33,779 bases of DNA, taken from positions 1 through 33,779 of the IMG/VR virus record IMGVR_UViG_3300028589_000026. One strand, written 5' to 3'. Position numbers and translations under genes: made by a program. Of the stretch, positions 31,441 to 33,779 are shown piece after piece. The DNA is from a virus. The notes beneath the pieces are model-generated. The model saw only the letters and a program-made list of their open reading frames with translations, had not been told where the DNA came from and did no database searches. Each line of letters begins with the position of its first letter. Within the stretch, counting starts at the first letter, position 1.

Positions 31441-32738
31441 ACAAACTTGAATACCTGAAACTCTGTTTTAATAACGATGGCTATGACGACAAAGCTACTC
31501 TTCAGTCGATCATCACCATTCAGTTCGAAGACGAAGACTCCTCGGGGCAGTTTAAGAAGTACCCGTACGCGGCCTTCGTAGAAAAAGGTCAGTTCAACGT
31601 ACTGGTTGATGGGGTAGCCCAACCCATTGAAGGCGAAGTGGATGAACCTCTGTTCTACATGGACGAGATCATTGAACTACCGGGTGACTTCCACCCTGTG
31701 CTGAAAGGTAAGCCAGTCCGTACCACCTTTGGCTTGTTCATGTTCAACGTGATCCTGATCTGGGAACCTTTCAAGGGTGTGGTGGATTACGTTAACAAGG
31801 AATTCACCAAGCCGTTCTTTGAAGACCTGTTCCGCACAATCATGACCGATAACCCGAAGGATGGTGAACCCGTTCCTGAAGGTAAGGCTAGCGTTGACCA
31901 GTGCTTGGAGTTCTCCCACAACTGTAACTTCTTGGAAGGGCTTGGGAGCCACTTCATCAAACCGGGTGGTGTAGACGCTCTCACTGTCTCTCCAGAGGTT
32001 CTGAAGCTCAAAGCAGAGCTCATGGAGAAACACAAGCACGAGCTTAGTGACCCAGTAGTCTTTACTCGAATCGTTGACCAATGTGTTGACCTCGACTACA
32101 AGATCATGATGTCGGGTCCAAGCCGTAAGTTCTTCATCGCCAAGAAGTTCATCGACAACAGCCGGAAACGGATGTTCATTGCGTTTGGTATTGAACCGAA
32201 CGACGTTGGTGACGCGTGGGTGGCTCTGCCAAAGTCTCTGGATGAAGGTTGGGATCCTAACCACCTGGCGGACTACATTAACACCGCTGTAGCAGGCGCA
32301 TACAGTCGTTCCATGGCTACCGGTGAGGGTGGTGCTCAGGTTAAGGAAACACTGCGTCTGGTGGGGCGTGCGGTGGTCTCTTCGACGATCATCAACTGCG
32401 GTTCTCCCGTGGCTGAAGACATCGTCATCATGGACCACAACAAAGGCTACTGGGCTGGTTCTTGGATGGTCAACGGTACTAAGCTTGAACAGATCACCAG
32501 AGAGAACGTTGTTGGTCTGGTCGGTAAAATCACCAAGATCCGCGTTCCTCAGTTCTGTACGCTGACCGACGGCGAATACTGCAAGACTTGCTGCGGCGAA
32601 GGTCTGGGTGCTCTGGGTGAACGCCTCAGTGCAGAGATCGTCCTTATCCCTACCGGTATGATGCTGCAACGGATGAAGGCGGCTCACACCGCTGGTTCGA
32701 AGACCAGTTTGTTGGATCTGGAAGTTGCCCTGAAATAA
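31437..32738 (+). CDS. RNA polymerase beta'-like subunit, C-terminal catalytic fragment
   Basis: A 433-residue protein with a GTG start that overlaps the upstream TGA. Residues about 290-315 (MATGEGGAQVKETLRLVGRA) match the bridge helix of bacterial beta'. NKGYW (335-339) recalls NSGYL. Three cysteines follow in the spacing C-x7-C-x2-C (374, 382, 385), as in the second beta' zinc site (C-x6-C-x2-C). Residues 407-423 (GMMLQRMKAAHTAGSKTS) match the trigger-loop N-terminal helix, with His417 at the place of the functional E. coli His936. The protein then stops, so the rest of the trigger loop must be elsewhere. The NADFDGD metal motif is not in this window. In phiKZ relatives beta and beta' are split over several genes in both the virion and the non-virion enzyme; I cannot tell which this belongs to, though neighbouring inner-head genes favour the virion form. 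Confidence 0.8.
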   Translation: MNKLEYLKLCFNNDGYDDKATLQSIITIQFEDEDSSGQFKKYPYAAFVEKGQFNVLVDGVAQPIEGEVDEPLFYMDEIIELPGDFHPVLKGKPVRTTFGLFMFNVILIWEPFKGVVDYVNKEFTKPFFEDLFRTIMTDNPKDGEPVPEGKASVDQCLEFSHNCNFLEGLGSHFIKPGGVDALTVSPEVLKLKAELMEKHKHELSDPVVFTRIVDQCVDLDYKIMMSGPSRKFFIAKKFIDNSRKRMFIAFGIEPNDVGDAWVALPKSLDEGWDPNHLADYINTAVAGAYSRSMATGEGGAQVKETLRLVGRAVVSSTIINCGSPVAEDIVIMDHNKGYWAGSWMVNGTKLEQITRENVVGLVGKITKIRVPQFCTLTDGEYCKTCCGEGLGALGERLSAEIVLIPTGMMLQRMKAAHTAGSKTSLLDLEVALK

Positions 32739-32759
32739 GGCAAAAAAAAAACCATACCC

Positions 32760-32787
32760 CTACCCTGAGCCTCACGGCTCAGGGTAG
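32760..32787. terminator. Bidirectional terminator, convergent junction 3
   Basis: A perfect 12-bp stem (CTACCCTGAGCC and complement) with loop TCAC. On the minus strand the hairpin is followed, after a few bases, by ten T residues (the A-run at 32742-32751), making a strong terminator for the minus-strand pair. On the plus strand no U-run follows. Arm and loop match the hairpin at 19600. Confidence 0.88.
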
Positions 32788-32795
32788 GTAGGTAT

Positions 32796-33278
32796 TCAAA
32801 GGTAAACAGCCGCTGCACCAGACAACGACATGATCACGGTTTCGCCCAAGTGAGTGCCGATAGCGGTCAAGGAACGATTCAGCGCAGGGTCTTGTAGGAC
32901 GTCATAGATCATCATGAAATCCAGAGGTTTGTTGGCTACAGTAATTGAACTGATCGCCAAGCACAACTTGTCCTCGATAAACCCTTGATGCTCACGGACG
33001 TTGTACATCGGAGATTCCGTGTCAATGCCATCGGTCGCGTCAATTGCCTTGAGTGTATCGAGGAGTGTTTCTACCGAACTTGCAATCGCGATGTCCGGGT
33101 CATTCAAGTAGAACTCGGGATCTTCACTTGCTTCCAACAACATGCCTGGTCGCAAAGCAAAGTCATTACACACGCAGAAGATGGCCTCCATCAAAACGAA
33201 GTCCAACAGATTGTGGTGAATGTCCGCATACAACTCATCCCGAGTATCTTTGTCGAGACGGACGGTGATCGTCTTCAT
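32796..33278 (-). CDS. Hypothetical protein, possible ribbon-helix-helix-like N-terminus (160 aa)
   Basis: Starts MKTITVRLDKDTRDEL, with GAGG six bases before the ATG and one base from the upstream stop. The opening (strand ITVRLD, then helix KDTRDELYADI) resembles ribbon-helix-helix DNA-binding proteins. The remaining 140 residues are helical and acidic, ending with a small hydrophobic segment (MSLSGAAAVYL), and are not typical of a short regulator. I do not recognise a family. It terminates at the U-rich hairpin at 32760-32787. Regulator and virion-accessory readings are both open. Confidence 0.7.
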   Translation of the reverse strand: MKTITVRLDKDTRDELYADIHHNLLDFVLMEAIFCVCNDFALRPGMLLEASEDPEFYLNDPDIAIASSVETLLDTLKAIDATDGIDTESPMYNVREHQGFIEDKLCLAISSITVANKPLDFMMIYDVLQDPALNRSLTAIGTHLGETVIMSLSGAAAVYL

Positions 33279-33279
33279 G

Positions 33280-33663
33280 TTAAACCTCGATGGTAATCAG
33301 GACCCCCGCTCCCGAAGAGTGAGTCAGGTGCCATACGTGTCCTTTGTAAGGTAGTATGGTCCGAAGATCCTCTTGGTAGGCGGGGTTCTGCTCAAAGCGG
33401 CGGAACGCGTTCATAACCTCAATACTTTCAGACTGCACATAACGAGCTTTCTGCTCGTCGTCCTTATAGTGCGGAGGAATGGGTAAGTGTTTCTCGATCA
33501 ACGTGTGTGGATTGTCGTTGAACGTGACTTGGTCCAGTATACAACGGACCCGCTCAACAACGAGCAACCGCAAGATAAAGCTGCGGTGCATCCTGTCCAG
33601 TCCCGGCGTGCGGATGTTTTGAGTGATCACCTTACGGTTTGGGACGAAGCGCTGTGTGCTCAT
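33280..33663 (-). CDS. Hypothetical protein (127 aa)
   Basis: Starts MSTQRFVPNRKVITQN, with AGGGG nine bases before the ATG. It is basic in the first half (Arg, His, Lys) and mixed in the second, ending LTHSSGAGVLITIEV. It has no membrane segment or known motif. It is coupled by a one-base gap to the 160-residue gene, forming a two-gene unit that starts opposite a plus-strand gene at 33702. Codons are less GC-biased, with more A/T endings. The function is unknown. Confidence 0.7.
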   Translation of the reverse strand: MSTQRFVPNRKVITQNIRTPGLDRMHRSFILRLLVVERVRCILDQVTFNDNPHTLIEKHLPIPPHYKDDEQKARYVQSESIEVMNAFRRFEQNPAYQEDLRTILPYKGHVWHLTHSSGAGVLITIEV

Positions 33664-33701
33664 ACTCGTATACCCCTAAATTCAATTATCCAGAAGTCTT
33701 T

Positions 33702-33779
33702 ATGTCTTCTAACCAACCAACATTGCTCGACAGTGTACAACTCACGCACTTCTTGCAATGCCGACCAGTTCAAGTTAAC
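33702..33779 (+). CDS. Start of a plus-strand gene, 3'-truncated
   Basis: An ATG at 33702 opens a frame of 26 codons to the window edge, beginning MSSNQPTLLDSVQLTH. It is divergent from the gene ending its start at 33663. A weak ribosome site (AGAAG) lies five bases before it, and TATG at 33701-33704 overlaps the start codon. The reading is short, so its status as a gene is only probable. Confidence 0.45.
   Translation, partial: MSSNQPTLLDSVQLTHFLQCRPVQVN

Noticed and set aside
1-33779. tRNA genes, rRNA, CRISPR arrays, insertion sequences, homing endonucleases
   Set aside because: I saw no cloverleaf-like segment, regular spaced repeat, transposase motif or HNH/GIY-YIG signature; the coding density leaves little room.
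1-33779. Phage nucleus shell (chimallin) or PhuZ tubulin gene
   Set aside because: No protein here shows the tubulin GGGTGTG-type motif, and none could be matched to chimallin. If the phage makes a nucleus, those genes are elsewhere.

Overview
The window looks like part of the structural and replication region of a giant (jumbo) tailed phage related to phiKZ (Chimalliviridae, with phages such as phiKZ, 201phi2-1, EL, OBP and SPN3US). Three observations support this. One gene encodes a C-terminal fragment of a multisubunit RNA polymerase beta' chain. Another encodes a family-B DNA polymerase that carries the exonuclease and palm motif A but stops before motifs B and C. Around them lie several paralogous, helix-rich proteins, each with a G-x-E/G or G-x-E/S site followed by an amphipathic helix, which is how the protease-processed inner-head (inner body/ejection) proteins of this group look. 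A Gram-negative host is a guess from the relatives. GC looks a little above 50% by eye and was not counted. Most products are assigned by architecture and context, because no database search was possible.

Layout. Coding is nearly continuous and no gene-free stretch exceeds 300 bases. (1) 1-5428, minus strand: four large virion-type proteins, then two small genes running off the left edge. (2) 5488-9232, minus: four overlapping or nearly touching genes, including two inner-head-like proteins, ending at a hairpin. (3) 9371-15564, minus: six genes, mostly head or inner-head proteins, ending at a strong GC-rich hairpin. (4) 15595-19592, plus: two genes for virion proteins, the second of 974 residues. 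(5) 19648-23665, minus: four genes including an inner-head paralog and a membrane protein with an HELGH and E-x-x-A-D pair, as in M48-type zinc peptidases. (6) 23749-25608, plus: the DNA polymerase N-terminal part. (7) 25681-30512, minus: five genes, including a paralog with two predicted cleavage sites. (8) 30553-32738, plus: an unknown protein translationally coupled to the RNA polymerase beta'-like subunit. (9) 32796-33663, minus: two small unknown genes; a new plus-strand gene begins at 33702.

How it fits together. Within each block, start and stop codons overlap or nearly touch, with Shine-Dalgarno sequences inside the preceding gene, so the blocks read as operons. Each of the three convergent junctions carries one hairpin of a shared design (CTACCCT arm, TCAC-type loop, AGGGTAG arm). 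The likely biology is assembly of a head whose interior is filled with processed proteins delivered with the DNA, encoded next to replication and transcription enzymes. The most notable items are the family of cleavage-site paralogs, the predicted membrane zinc peptidase, the polymerase genes broken at functional motifs, and several perfect palindromes at translation or transcription starts.
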